Origin: Candidatus Atribacter hydrocarboniphilus
Lineage (GTDB): Bacteria > Atribacterota > Atribacteria > Atribacterales > Atribacteraceae
NCBI GenBank assembly: GCA_003542295.1
Contig: DPKX01000094.1
Location: 1 to 5,762, forward strand
DNA: 5,762 nucleotides
Direction: 5' to 3'
Shown here: positions 1 to 5,762 of the stretch, piece by piece
Layout: each line of letters begins with the position of its first letter
How positions within the stretch are numbered: position 1 is the stretch's first letter
Position numbers and translations under genes: made by a program
Notes under the pieces: generated by a model
Database searches by the model: none
Told to the model about the DNA's origin: nothing
The model's input: the letters and a program-made list of their open reading frames with translations, nothing else

Positions 1-111
1 TTCAAACCGTTCAAAAAAATATCCGCAATCAGCAAAAAACTGCTTCTCGGATAAGTGGTCAATCTCATTCAAATTGAACGAAATCATCGAAAAAGAATAA
101 ACTGAAGCTAA
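1..111. other. Upstream flank; possible tail of a preceding gene, frame undecided
   Basis: All three forward frames are open from the window edge and close before uvrA, with stops at 52-54 (TAA), 75-77 (TGA) and 98-100 (TAA). Any of them could be the last residues of an upstream gene, and base composition does not single one out. None resembles the C-terminal UVR motif of UvrB, so uvrB is probably not the immediate neighbour. A weak promoter-like pair is present (TTGAAC at 74-79 and TAAACT at 98-103, 18-base spacer), but each box matches consensus poorly. No intrinsic terminator is seen. Confidence 0.3.
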
Positions 112-119
112 AAGGTGAT
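112..119 (+). promoter_or_regulatory. Ribosome binding site of uvrA; decides a TTG start
   Basis: AAGGTGAT at 112-119 is a strong match to the anti-Shine-Dalgarno sequence of 16S rRNA. It lies four bases before the TTG at 124. The in-frame GTG at 115-117 is inside this motif, so it is much more likely part of the ribosome binding site than a start codon, and nothing good precedes that GTG at a suitable distance. This moves the uvrA start to 124. Confidence 0.75.
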
Positions 120-123
120 TACA

Positions 124-2925
124 TTGAAAAATTCTTTGTTGATTAAAGGCGCTCGTGAACACAACTTAAAAAATATTGATATTGAAATTCCCCACCAAAA
201 ACTGGTGGTCATAACTGGACTGAGCGGATCAGGAAAGTCCTCACTGGCTTTCGATACTATTTTTGCCGAAGGACAGCGTCGTTATTTAGAGTCCCTTTCC
301 TCCTACGCCAGGCAATTTTTGGAAAGAATGGAAAAACCGGATGTTGATTTAATTGAAGGATTATCGCCAGCTATTGCCATCAATCAAAAGGCTTCCTCTC
401 ACAATCCGCGATCAACGGTCGGTACAGTAACTGAAATATACGATTATATGAGGGTTCTTTTCAGCCGCTGTGGAAAAGTATTTTGTCCTCAGTGTGGAAA
501 ACCTATTGCTCGTCAAACCATCCAGCAAATCGTTGATGAAATCCTTTCTTACCCTGATGGAGTCCGTATTATTATTCTAGCTCCTTTGGTTCGTGGTCGA
601 AAAGGAGAATACAAAAAACTCCTCAACGATATGCTGAAAAATGGATTTGCTCGGGCTTTAGTAGATGGGGAATTTACTGAGTTGGAAGATTGGGATTCTT
701 TGAGTTTAGATCGGAATAAAAAACATAACATTGACTTGGTAGTTGATCGACTGACCACCAATCCTGAAGAACAACGTCGTCTTGCCGATTCAATCGAAAT
801 CGCTCTTCGGTATGGGAAAGGATTGGTTAAAATTGGGGTGGTTACCGATGGCATCCAAATGGAAGAGCGAATATTTAGTGAGCATTTTGCCTGTCCCGAT
901 TGCGGTATTAGTTTCCCTGAGGTAACCCCTCGAATGTTTTCCTTTAACAACCCTTATGGAGCCTGTCCCGATTGTAGTGGAATTGGAGTTTTAAATTTCA
1001 TCGACCCCGGTTTGGTAATCCCCGACTGGTCTAAATCTTTAGACCAAGGAGCTATTATCCCTTGGATTAGGTATGACGAAAATCACTACTCCATGAATAA
1101 AATCAAGCGTTTTCTTCGGGAAAAAGGTATTTCTTTTAAAGTTCCCTTTCAGGATTTGTCAGAAGGCGACCAACAGTTGGTCCTTCACGGAGATGAAGAT
1201 GGAGATGGAATAATCAGTTATTTAGAGAAGCGCATGAAAGCCGCCGAGAGTTGGTGGGAAATGGATGAGGTAGCCCGTTTTATGGCAACTCGAACTTGCC
1301 CGTCTTGTCAGGGCAATCGACTTCGTCCCGAAAGTCTTTCGGTAAAAATTCAAAATCAATCAATTGGTGATCTTTCTCGATTTAGCATTGATGATTTGGA
1401 AAACTTCTTTAATACACTAAAACTCTCAGAGCAAGAAACGCTAATTGCTACCACTTTACTGAGAGAGATTCAATCCCGGCTTCGCTTTTTGGTGGAAGTT
1501 GGCTTAAGTTATCTTACTCTCAGCCGTTCAGCTATGACGCTCTCCGGAGGAGAAGCCCAGCGTATCCGGCTGGCCACCCAAATTGGATCGGGATTAGTCG
1601 GGGTACTTTATGTTCTTGATGAACCAACCATTGGCCTTCACCCTCGTGATAATCAAAAGCTGATTCAAACTTTGAAAAGACTGCGTGACTTGGGAAATAC
1701 CGTCATTGTCGTTGAACATGACGCCGAAACCATGAAAAGCTCTGACTATTTAGTCGATATGGGACCAGGAGCTGGAGAAAAGGGAGGAGAAGTCATTGCA
1801 ATTGGAACCCCAACTGAAATAATGAATAATCAAAAGAGTCTTACCGGACTATACCTCAGTGGGAAAAAGGAAATACCAATACCTTTGGAGAGAAAAAATC
1901 CCCAAGAATGGTTAGTTATTCGTGGTGCTCGAGCTAATAATTTAAAAAATATTGATGTGAAAATCCCCTTAGGGGTCATGGTGGGACTCACTGGTGTATC
2001 GGGTTCGGGAAAAAGTACTCTTATGGAAGACGTCCTTTATCGATCTCTCTCTCGGATTCTCTATCATTCCCTTGCCGAACCAGGTGATCATGATACTATT
2101 GAAGGTGTTGAATGTATTGACAAAGTGATCGTCATCGACCAATCCCCAATCGGAAGAACTCCCCGTTCCAATCCTGCCACTTATACTGGAATTTTTACTG
2201 AAATACGGAACCTCTTTGCCCAACTTCCCGAATCCAAAGCCCGAGGCTATCGGCCAGGGCGCTTCAGTTTTAATGTGAAGGGTGGTCGTTGTGAAGCTTG
2301 CCAGGGAAATGGGGTTATTAAATTCGAGATGCATTTTCTTCCCGATGTTTTTGTAACCTGTGAATACTGTAAAGGAAAGCGATATGCTCGAGAAACTTTA
2401 GATGTGAGCTTTAAAGGAAAAAATATTGCCGAAATACTCGATATGAGTGTTGATGAAGCAGCGGTCTTTTTTGAAAATATCCCAGTCATACGCCGAAAAT
2501 TAGCTGTTCTCAAGCGGGTCGGACTCGGATATATTAAACTGGGACAATCGGCAACCACTCTCTCAGGCGGAGAAGCCCAACGGATTAAGCTAACCAAAGA
2601 ACTGAGTAAGATTGCCACCGGAAGAACCCTTTATCTTCTCGATGAACCGACCACCGGCCTCCATTTTGCCGATGTCGAAAAACTTCTCGATGTTCTTTTA
2701 GAGCTACGCCGACGAGGAAATAGTATCTTGATTATCGAGCACAACATGGATGTCATTAAATGCTGCGATTATTTGCTCGATTTGGGACCAGAAGGTGGAG
2801 ATCAGGGAGGTCAGTTAGTTGCTGAAGGAACTCCAGAGGAAATTGCTTTAAATCCTACCTCATATACTGGTTTTTACCTAAGGGAGGTATTAAAGGTTGA
2901 GCGAAAAGAATTTTGTCAGGTCTGA
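124..2925 (+). CDS. uvrA: UvrABC system protein A (excinuclease ATPase subunit)
   Basis: UvrA is the damage-sensing ATPase of nucleotide excision repair; as a dimer it finds lesions and loads UvrB in the cytoplasm. With TTG 124 as residue 1 the protein is 933 residues, normal for the family. The first ATPase has Walker [10 protein letters not shown] at 32-40, signature LSGGEAQ at 473-479, Walker B ending D499-E500 and H-loop H532. The second has Walker [10 protein letters not shown] at 624-632, LSGGEAQ at 813-819, D840-E841 and H873. Four-cysteine sets at C257/C260/C281/C284 and C723/C726/C746/C749 match the family's zinc modules; CxxC pairs also occur at C121/C124 and C392/C395. The UvrB-binding and insertion domains fit between the first Walker A and signature. 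The TTG start is preferred because the in-frame GTG at 115 lies within the ribosome binding site, and the resulting N-terminus has about the length of E. coli UvrA. No frameshift or lost key residue. The gene's last 29 bases overlap uvrC. Confidence 0.98.
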   Translation: MKNSLLIKGAREHNLKNIDIEIPHQKLVVITGLSGSGKSSLAFDTIFAEGQRRYLESLSSYARQFLERMEKPDVDLIEGLSPAIAINQKASSHNPRSTVGTVTEIYDYMRVLFSRCGKVFCPQCGKPIARQTIQQIVDEILSYPDGVRIIILAPLVRGRKGEYKKLLNDMLKNGFARALVDGEFTELEDWDSLSLDRNKKHNIDLVVDRLTTNPEEQRRLADSIEIALRYGKGLVKIGVVTDGIQMEERIFSEHFACPDCGISFPEVTPRMFSFNNPYGACPDCSGIGVLNFIDPGLVIPDWSKSLDQGAIIPWIRYDENHYSMNKIKRFLREKGISFKVPFQDLSEGDQQLVLHGDEDGDGIISYLEKRMKAAESWWEMDEVARFMATRTCPSCQGNRLRPESLSVKIQNQSIGDLSRFSIDDLENFFNTLKLSEQETLIATTLLREIQSRLRFLVEVGLSYLTLSRSAMTLSGGEAQRIRLATQIGSGLVGVLYVLDEPTIGLHPRDNQKLIQTLKRLRDLGNTVIVVEHDAETMKSSDYLVDMGPGAGEKGGEVIAIGTPTEIMNNQKSLTGLYLSGKKEIPIPLERKNPQEWLVIRGARANNLKNIDVKIPLGVMVGLTGVSGSGKSTLMEDVLYRSLSRILYHSLAEPGDHDTIEGVECIDKVIVIDQSPIGRTPRSNPATYTGIFTEIRNLFAQLPESKARGYRPGRFSFNVKGGRCEACQGNGVIKFEMHFLPDVFVTCEYCKGKRYARETLDVSFKGKNIAEILDMSVDEAAVFFENIPVIRRKLAVLKRVGLGYIKLGQSATTLSGGEAQRIKLTKELSKIATGRTLYLLDEPTTGLHFADVEKLLDVLLELRRRGNSILIIEHNMDVIKCCDYLLDLGPEGGDQGGQLVAEGTPEEIALNPTSYTGFYLREVLKVERKEFCQV
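1027..1046. repeat. Inverted repeat inside uvrA (9-bp perfect arms)
   Basis: TGGTCTAAA at 1027-1035 and TTTAGACCA at 1038-1046 are exact reverse complements separated by TC. The stretch codes for W-S-K-S-L-D-Q in the UvrA region after the first zinc module. As RNA it could form an 8-bp stem with a 4-base loop; as DNA it is a near-palindrome of the size bound by dimeric repressors. No U-tract follows, so it is not a terminator. It may be chance. Confidence 0.6.
2881..2888 (+). promoter_or_regulatory. Ribosome binding site of uvrC
   Basis: AGGGAGGT at 2881-2888 is a near-perfect Shine-Dalgarno sequence, eight bases before the TTG start at 2897. It lies within the last codons of uvrA. An in-frame TAA at 2891-2893 excludes any more upstream start for uvrC, and no ATG, GTG or TTG follows in frame before the conserved GIY-YIG domain. 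This makes TTG 2897 the only reasonable start. Confidence 0.9.
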
Positions 2926-4756
2926 AACCACTCGAAATTCCCTTCAGGAATTACCTACCAGTTGTGGTGTATATATTCTTTGCAATCAAAGTCACCAAAT
3001 AATTTATATTGGGAAAGCCATTAATATTCAAAACCGAGTTCGAAACCATTTACAAGGTGATTCTTCATCCCCTCTCAAGCGAGACCTGGCTAAAGAAGTT
3101 AATACCATTCAGTTCATCCTTACCAGAGACGAAGCCGAAGCTCTCCTTCTCGAAGAAGAGCTGATTAAAACTTACCAACCCCAATACAACATCCGAATGA
3201 AAGATGATAAAAGTTACCCCTATATTCATTTTGATGCTCGAGGTGATTTTCCAGCGGTTAAAATAGCCCGTCGCAAAACGGCGAAACCGGGATACTTTTA
3301 TGGACCCTACACCAATTCAAAAAAAGCCCGTGACGGATTGAAAATTCTCCGGCAAATTTTTCTTCTTCGTGGTTGCTCAATTCATGAATCTCGATTTCCC
3401 TTGTTACGCTCCTGTCTCGATTACGAATTGAAATTGTGTTGTGCTCCATGTGTTGGAAAATGCAGTTCTTCAGAATATCAAGATAAACTCAATAAAGCCC
3501 GTTCATTTTTAGAAGGAGACTATTTAGAGGTTACTAACTGGTTAGAGGAGGAAATGTGGAAAGCCGCCGACCGGCAGGATTTTGAAAAAGCAGCTCAATT
3601 CCGAGATCATCTCGACTGTTTGCTTAAAATTATCGGACGGTATCGATTGGTCCTTCCTAATGATTCAGATATTGACTTTATTGAATTGGAAAGTGAATCC
3701 AATCTTACCAGTTTAGCTGTCGTCAAGGTTAGAAAAGGAAGGTTGATTGGAATCGAAAATTTTCATGCTCAAGGAGAGGAAAACGCTGGTCGAGACTATA
3801 TTCTCAATGAATTCATTGAGAATTTTTATCTTGACCACTTCAATCCACCAACTAAAATTTGTGTCCAATTTGATTTTAACCATAATCTCCAGGAAAGGAT
3901 TAAAGAAAAAGGGCATCCAAGTATTATTGATTTACCCAGAAATACTTCTGAGCTTGATCTTCTTCATTTTGCCCAAGAAAACGCCCAAAAAAATCTCCAA
4001 TTAGAAAAAATAAAAGCGCTTCGTCAAAATATGGATCATCAGCATATACTAAATGAATTAAAAGCTCTTCTTTCGCTTCCTGCCTTACCTCGTCTCATTG
4101 AAGGTGTGGATATTTCAACCTTTCAGGGTGATGAATCGGTAGGAGCCATCGTTGCTTTTTTCGATGGTTTACCATTAAAGAAAAGATATCGGAAATATAT
4201 CATCCGAGAAACCGATCATCCTGATGATTTTGCCATGATTGAGGAAACTCTTACTCGGCATTTCAATAAACTAATCCAAAACCAAACCGACTTTCCCAAC
4301 CTTTTGGTCATTGATGGGGGCATTGGCCAACTGAACAGTGCGCTCAAAGTATTACATAATTTTTCTCTCACTATTCCTGTTCTTGCTTTAGCAAAAGAAA
4401 ATGAAGAAATTTTCCTCCCCGGAAAAAGCGTCTCGCTCCGTCTCCCTCCCGAAAATTCTTCTCTCCAATTCCTCCAAAGAATTCGGAATGAAGTGCATCG
4501 GTTTGTCATCACCTTTCATCGAGTGAGAAGAAATAAAAATATGTTTTCCTCTGTTTTGGACGATATACCGGGAATTGGTCCCCAACGGAAACAGGTCATC
4601 CTTTCAGCTTTTGACAATCTAACCCAAATTTTAGATTATTCTCCCCAAGAATTATCCCGTCAACTAAAAATACCCTCCCAAAGTATCATTAAAATCCAAA
4701 AAATAATCAGTCAAAAAAATATGCTTGCCGGAAAAGAGGGAATCACCTCTTCATGA
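2897..4756 (+). CDS. uvrC: UvrABC system protein C (dual-incision nuclease)
   Basis: UvrC joins the UvrB-DNA complex and cuts the damaged strand on both sides of the lesion. The 619-residue length is typical. The N-terminal GIY-YIG nuclease, which makes the 3' cut, spans about 20-110 with GVY at 24-26, YIGKA at 37-41, R47, metal ligand E86 and N98, aligning with Thermotoga UvrC. Cysteines C160, C173, C181 and C185 have almost the spacing of the four iron-sulfur ligands described for E. coli UvrC. A UVR motif for binding UvrB lies at about 213-248 ([10 protein letters not shown]). The C-terminal RNase H-like nuclease, which makes the 5' cut, keeps the Asp-Asp-His triad as D405, D473 and H534. 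A tandem helix-hairpin-helix region covers about 553-605; the first hairpin (IPGIGP) is canonical, the second (IPSQS) lacks the usual glycine. The start is TTG behind a strong ribosome binding site. The gene overlaps uvrA by 29 bases and whiA by four, implying one transcript. Complete, with no missing catalytic residue. Confidence 0.98.
   Translation: MSEKNFVRSETTRNSLQELPTSCGVYILCNQSHQIIYIGKAINIQNRVRNHLQGDSSSPLKRDLAKEVNTIQFILTRDEAEALLLEEELIKTYQPQYNIRMKDDKSYPYIHFDARGDFPAVKIARRKTAKPGYFYGPYTNSKKARDGLKILRQIFLLRGCSIHESRFPLLRSCLDYELKLCCAPCVGKCSSSEYQDKLNKARSFLEGDYLEVTNWLEEEMWKAADRQDFEKAAQFRDHLDCLLKIIGRYRLVLPNDSDIDFIELESESNLTSLAVVKVRKGRLIGIENFHAQGEENAGRDYILNEFIENFYLDHFNPPTKICVQFDFNHNLQERIKEKGHPSIIDLPRNTSELDLLHFAQENAQKNLQLEKIKALRQNMDHQHILNELKALLSLPALPRLIEGVDISTFQGDESVGAIVAFFDGLPLKKRYRKYIIRETDHPDDFAMIEETLTRHFNKLIQNQTDFPNLLVIDGGIGQLNSALKVLHNFSLTIPVLALAKENEEIFLPGKSVSLRLPPENSSLQFLQRIRNEVHRFVITFHRVRRNKNMFSSVLDDIPGIGPQRKQVILSAFDNLTQILDYSPQELSRQLKIPSQSIIKIQKIISQKNMLAGKEGITSS
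3800..3823. repeat. 24-base perfect palindrome inside uvrC
   Basis: The half-sites ATTCTCAATGAA (3800-3811) and TTCATTGAGAAT (3812-3823) are exact reverse complements with no spacer, centred on GAATTC. In RNA this gives a 10-bp stem with an AATT loop, followed by four more U residues (3824-3827), a shape like a weak AT-rich terminator. It codes for part of the linker between the UVR motif and the RNase H-like domain, and because of its phase both strands read I-L-N-E-F-I-E-N. Whether it has a function is unknown. Confidence 0.85.
4734..4751 (+). promoter_or_regulatory. Hairpin enclosing the likely whiA ribosome binding site
   Basis: AAGAGG (4734-4739) pairs exactly with CCTCTT (4746-4751) around a six-base loop GAATCA. 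The only Shine-Dalgarno-like sequence before whiA, GAGGG at 4736-4740, is inside the 5' arm, and the ATG at 4753 follows one base after the 3' arm. The spacing from GAGG to ATG is 13 bases, longer than ideal. Ribosomes finishing uvrC would open this stem, so the arrangement fits translational coupling of whiA to uvrC. This regulatory role is inferred from sequence only. Confidence 0.5.
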
Positions 4757-5661
4757 ACTTTCAAGAAAACCTAAAAACCGAGCTATTTACCATTCAACCG
4801 CAGAATAAAGATGAAGTCATGAGTGAATTTATCGGATTGATTAGAACTGGTGCAGTGATAAAAAAGCATTCCCACGAGCTTCTTCTACATTTCTCCAGCC
4901 GCCATCCAGCTTTGATTAAAAAATGTGTCACTCATAAAAAAAGCCTTTTCCCTCATTCTTCCCATGCTATTAGTGTCCAAGAGAAACGGGGAATTCCAGG
5001 AGGTATTTTTTACTGTTTCGATTTTAGCGTCACCAATATCATGCTCGATCAATTTGGTTTTCAGGATGTTAACATCCTAAGCAACTATTTAAATCAGAAG
5101 TTAGCAGCACATTTTTTAAGAGGAGTTTTTGAATCACGGGGATATATAAGCAACCCCTTGAGGGGATATCACTTGGAAATACAGTTCAATTCGGAAAAAC
5201 TTGCTCATTACATTCTAAAATATCTTCACAATCTCCAGCTTGATTTTCGTTCCCGTACGGTTAAAGGAGAGATTAATCTCTATTTAAAAAATTCTCAGTT
5301 AATAGCTGATTTTATTCGTTTTCTGGGAGCCCATCAAAGTTACCTCGAAATAGAAAAAATTATGGTAGAAAAATCAACTATTAATGAAATTACCCGCTGG
5401 GTTAACTATGAAACCGCTAATTTAAACAAAATTGTCGCATCTTCATCGCGGCAAAGAAAAAAGATACAAGTTCTTGATTTTGATGACCTCCCTTTACATC
5501 TTCAAGAAATTGCGAGATTACGTTTAGAGAATCCTTGTTCTTCTTTACGTGAAATTGGGGGCCTTTGTAATCCACCTCTTTCCAAATCAGAAGTTCACCG
5601 CCGATTAAATGAAATTGAAAAAATTGCCGACCAAAAAGGGTTTACAGAAAACCTGACTTGA
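4753..5661 (+). CDS. whiA: WhiA-family DNA-binding regulator
   Basis: WhiA proteins bind DNA and act in sporulation gene control (Streptomyces) or in cell division and chromosome segregation (Bacillus). The 302-residue product has the family layout: an N-terminal domain opening with the typical pattern [10 protein letters not shown], two repeats of LAGLIDADG homing-endonuclease fold (first around FIGLIRTGA in the N-terminal domain, second LRGVFESRG at 122-130), the conserved block NYETANLNK before a linker, and a C-terminal helix-turn-helix with SLREIG (264-269) and LSKSEVHRRLNEI (276-288). The acidic residues expected of an active homing nuclease are absent from both LAGLIDADG-like motifs, as is usual for WhiA, so a regulatory role is expected. 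ATG 4753 overlaps the uvrC stop as ATGA and gives an N-terminus matching the family. The usual companions rapZ and yvcK are not between it and uvrC. Its regulatory targets cannot be told from this sequence. Confidence 0.95.
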   Translation: MNFQENLKTELFTIQPQNKDEVMSEFIGLIRTGAVIKKHSHELLLHFSSRHPALIKKCVTHKKSLFPHSSHAISVQEKRGIPGGIFYCFDFSVTNIMLDQFGFQDVNILSNYLNQKLAAHFLRGVFESRGYISNPLRGYHLEIQFNSEKLAHYILKYLHNLQLDFRSRTVKGEINLYLKNSQLIADFIRFLGAHQSYLEIEKIMVEKSTINEITRWVNYETANLNKIVASSSRQRKKIQVLDFDDLPLHLQEIARLRLENPCSSLREIGGLCNPPLSKSEVHRRLNEIEKIADQKGFTENLT

Positions 5662-5762
5662 CTTAAAATATTGATAATAATTTGTTTGAATAACTAGCAC
5701 ATCGATTTTTATTACGATAAACTAAAGTAGTGATAAAATTCCAGTTTTTTTGAGAAATTTGG
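5662..5762. other. Non-coding flank after whiA
   Basis: This AT-rich stretch has no credible coding frame and no GC-rich stem followed by a U-tract, so I see no intrinsic terminator for the operon. Small inverted repeats (ATCG/CGAT at 5701-5718 and ACTA/TAGT at 5721-5731) are too short to mean much. Transcription may continue into the next gene, end by a factor-dependent route, or restart at the candidate promoter described separately. Confidence 0.4.
5731..5739 (+). promoter_or_regulatory. Possible extended -10 promoter downstream of whiA
   Basis: TGATAAAAT fits the extended -10 form TGnTATAAT with one mismatch. The best -35 candidate, TTACGA at 5712-5717 with a 16-base spacer, matches poorly, as is allowed for extended -10 promoters. 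It would drive a gene beginning past the window end. AT-rich sequence yields such matches by chance, so this is tentative. Confidence 0.35.

Noticed and set aside
74..103. Promoter-like TTGAAC and TAAACT upstream of uvrA
   Set aside because: Both boxes match weakly, the spacer is 18 bases, and the implied start would fall just before the ribosome binding site. In AT-rich sequence this is expected by chance; uvrA could instead be transcribed from further upstream.
549..950. Open minus-strand frame of 133 codons opposite uvrA
   Set aside because: It lies wholly opposite a strongly conserved UvrA region, has no recognisable domain and is a shadow of the real gene. The same holds for the minus-strand frames at 1969-2334, 2247-2618, 3258-3449, 3713-3916, 4216-4512 and 4388-4585, and the plus-strand frame 3747-4004.
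3755..3764. 10-base palindrome GAAAATTTTC shortly before the long uvrC palindrome
   Set aside because: It is short and made of A and T runs, so chance explains it; it shares no sequence with the 24-base palindrome.
4616..4637. AATCTAA/TTAGATT inverted repeat near the end of uvrC
   Set aside because: Seven AT-rich pairs with an eight-base loop are common by chance in sequence like this, and it lies within the coding helix-hairpin-helix region without a T-run directly after.
5138..5169. GGGGATAT occurs twice around CCCC, allowing two alternative short hairpins in whiA
   Set aside because: The sequence encodes two Gly-Tyr pairs of the conserved WhiA domain, the stems are about four base pairs, and no regulatory context is visible.
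5737..5760. AAATT...AATTT arms with a T-run near the window end, considered as a terminator
   Set aside because: The stem is only about five A-T pairs and the T-run is in the loop rather than after the stem, so it does not fit an intrinsic terminator.

Overview
The window is a compact bacterial operon segment, entirely on the + strand: uvrA, then uvrC, then whiA. About 96% of it is coding. The base composition is AT-rich (roughly 40% GC by eye), and uvrA and uvrC both start at TTG behind strong Shine-Dalgarno sequences. Together with the presence of WhiA, this suggests a low-GC lineage that carries WhiA, such as Bacillota, Thermotogota or Atribacterota. The sequence alone does not let me choose among them; Atribacterota is a guess I would test first.

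Layout. Positions 1-123 are a short upstream flank holding the ribosome binding site of uvrA and possibly the end of an earlier gene whose frame I cannot decide. uvrA (124-2925) encodes the damage-recognition ATPase of nucleotide excision repair, with both ABC ATPase modules and the zinc-binding cysteine sets intact. uvrC (2897-4756) overlaps uvrA by 29 bases and encodes the dual-incision nuclease, with all catalytic residues of both nuclease domains visible and four cysteines placed like an iron-sulfur cluster site. whiA (4753-5661) overlaps uvrC by four bases (ATGA) and encodes a WhiA-type DNA-binding regulator. Positions 5662-5762 are a short non-coding flank with a possible extended -10 promoter for a gene beyond the window.

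How the genes work together. UvrA (with UvrB, not encoded here) finds the lesion and loads UvrB; UvrC then cuts on both sides of the damage. WhiA belongs to a family tied to cell division, chromosome segregation or sporulation. Its start overlaps the uvrC stop and its likely ribosome binding site lies in a small hairpin, so its translation probably depends on ribosomes finishing uvrC. This links a division-related regulator to the excision-repair genes at the expression level.

I found no mobile element, CRISPR array, tRNA or rRNA, and no clearly new system. The points most worth a second look are the uvrAC-whiA coupling, a 24-base perfect palindrome inside uvrC, a 9-bp-arm inverted repeat inside uvrA, and the hairpin over the whiA ribosome binding site.
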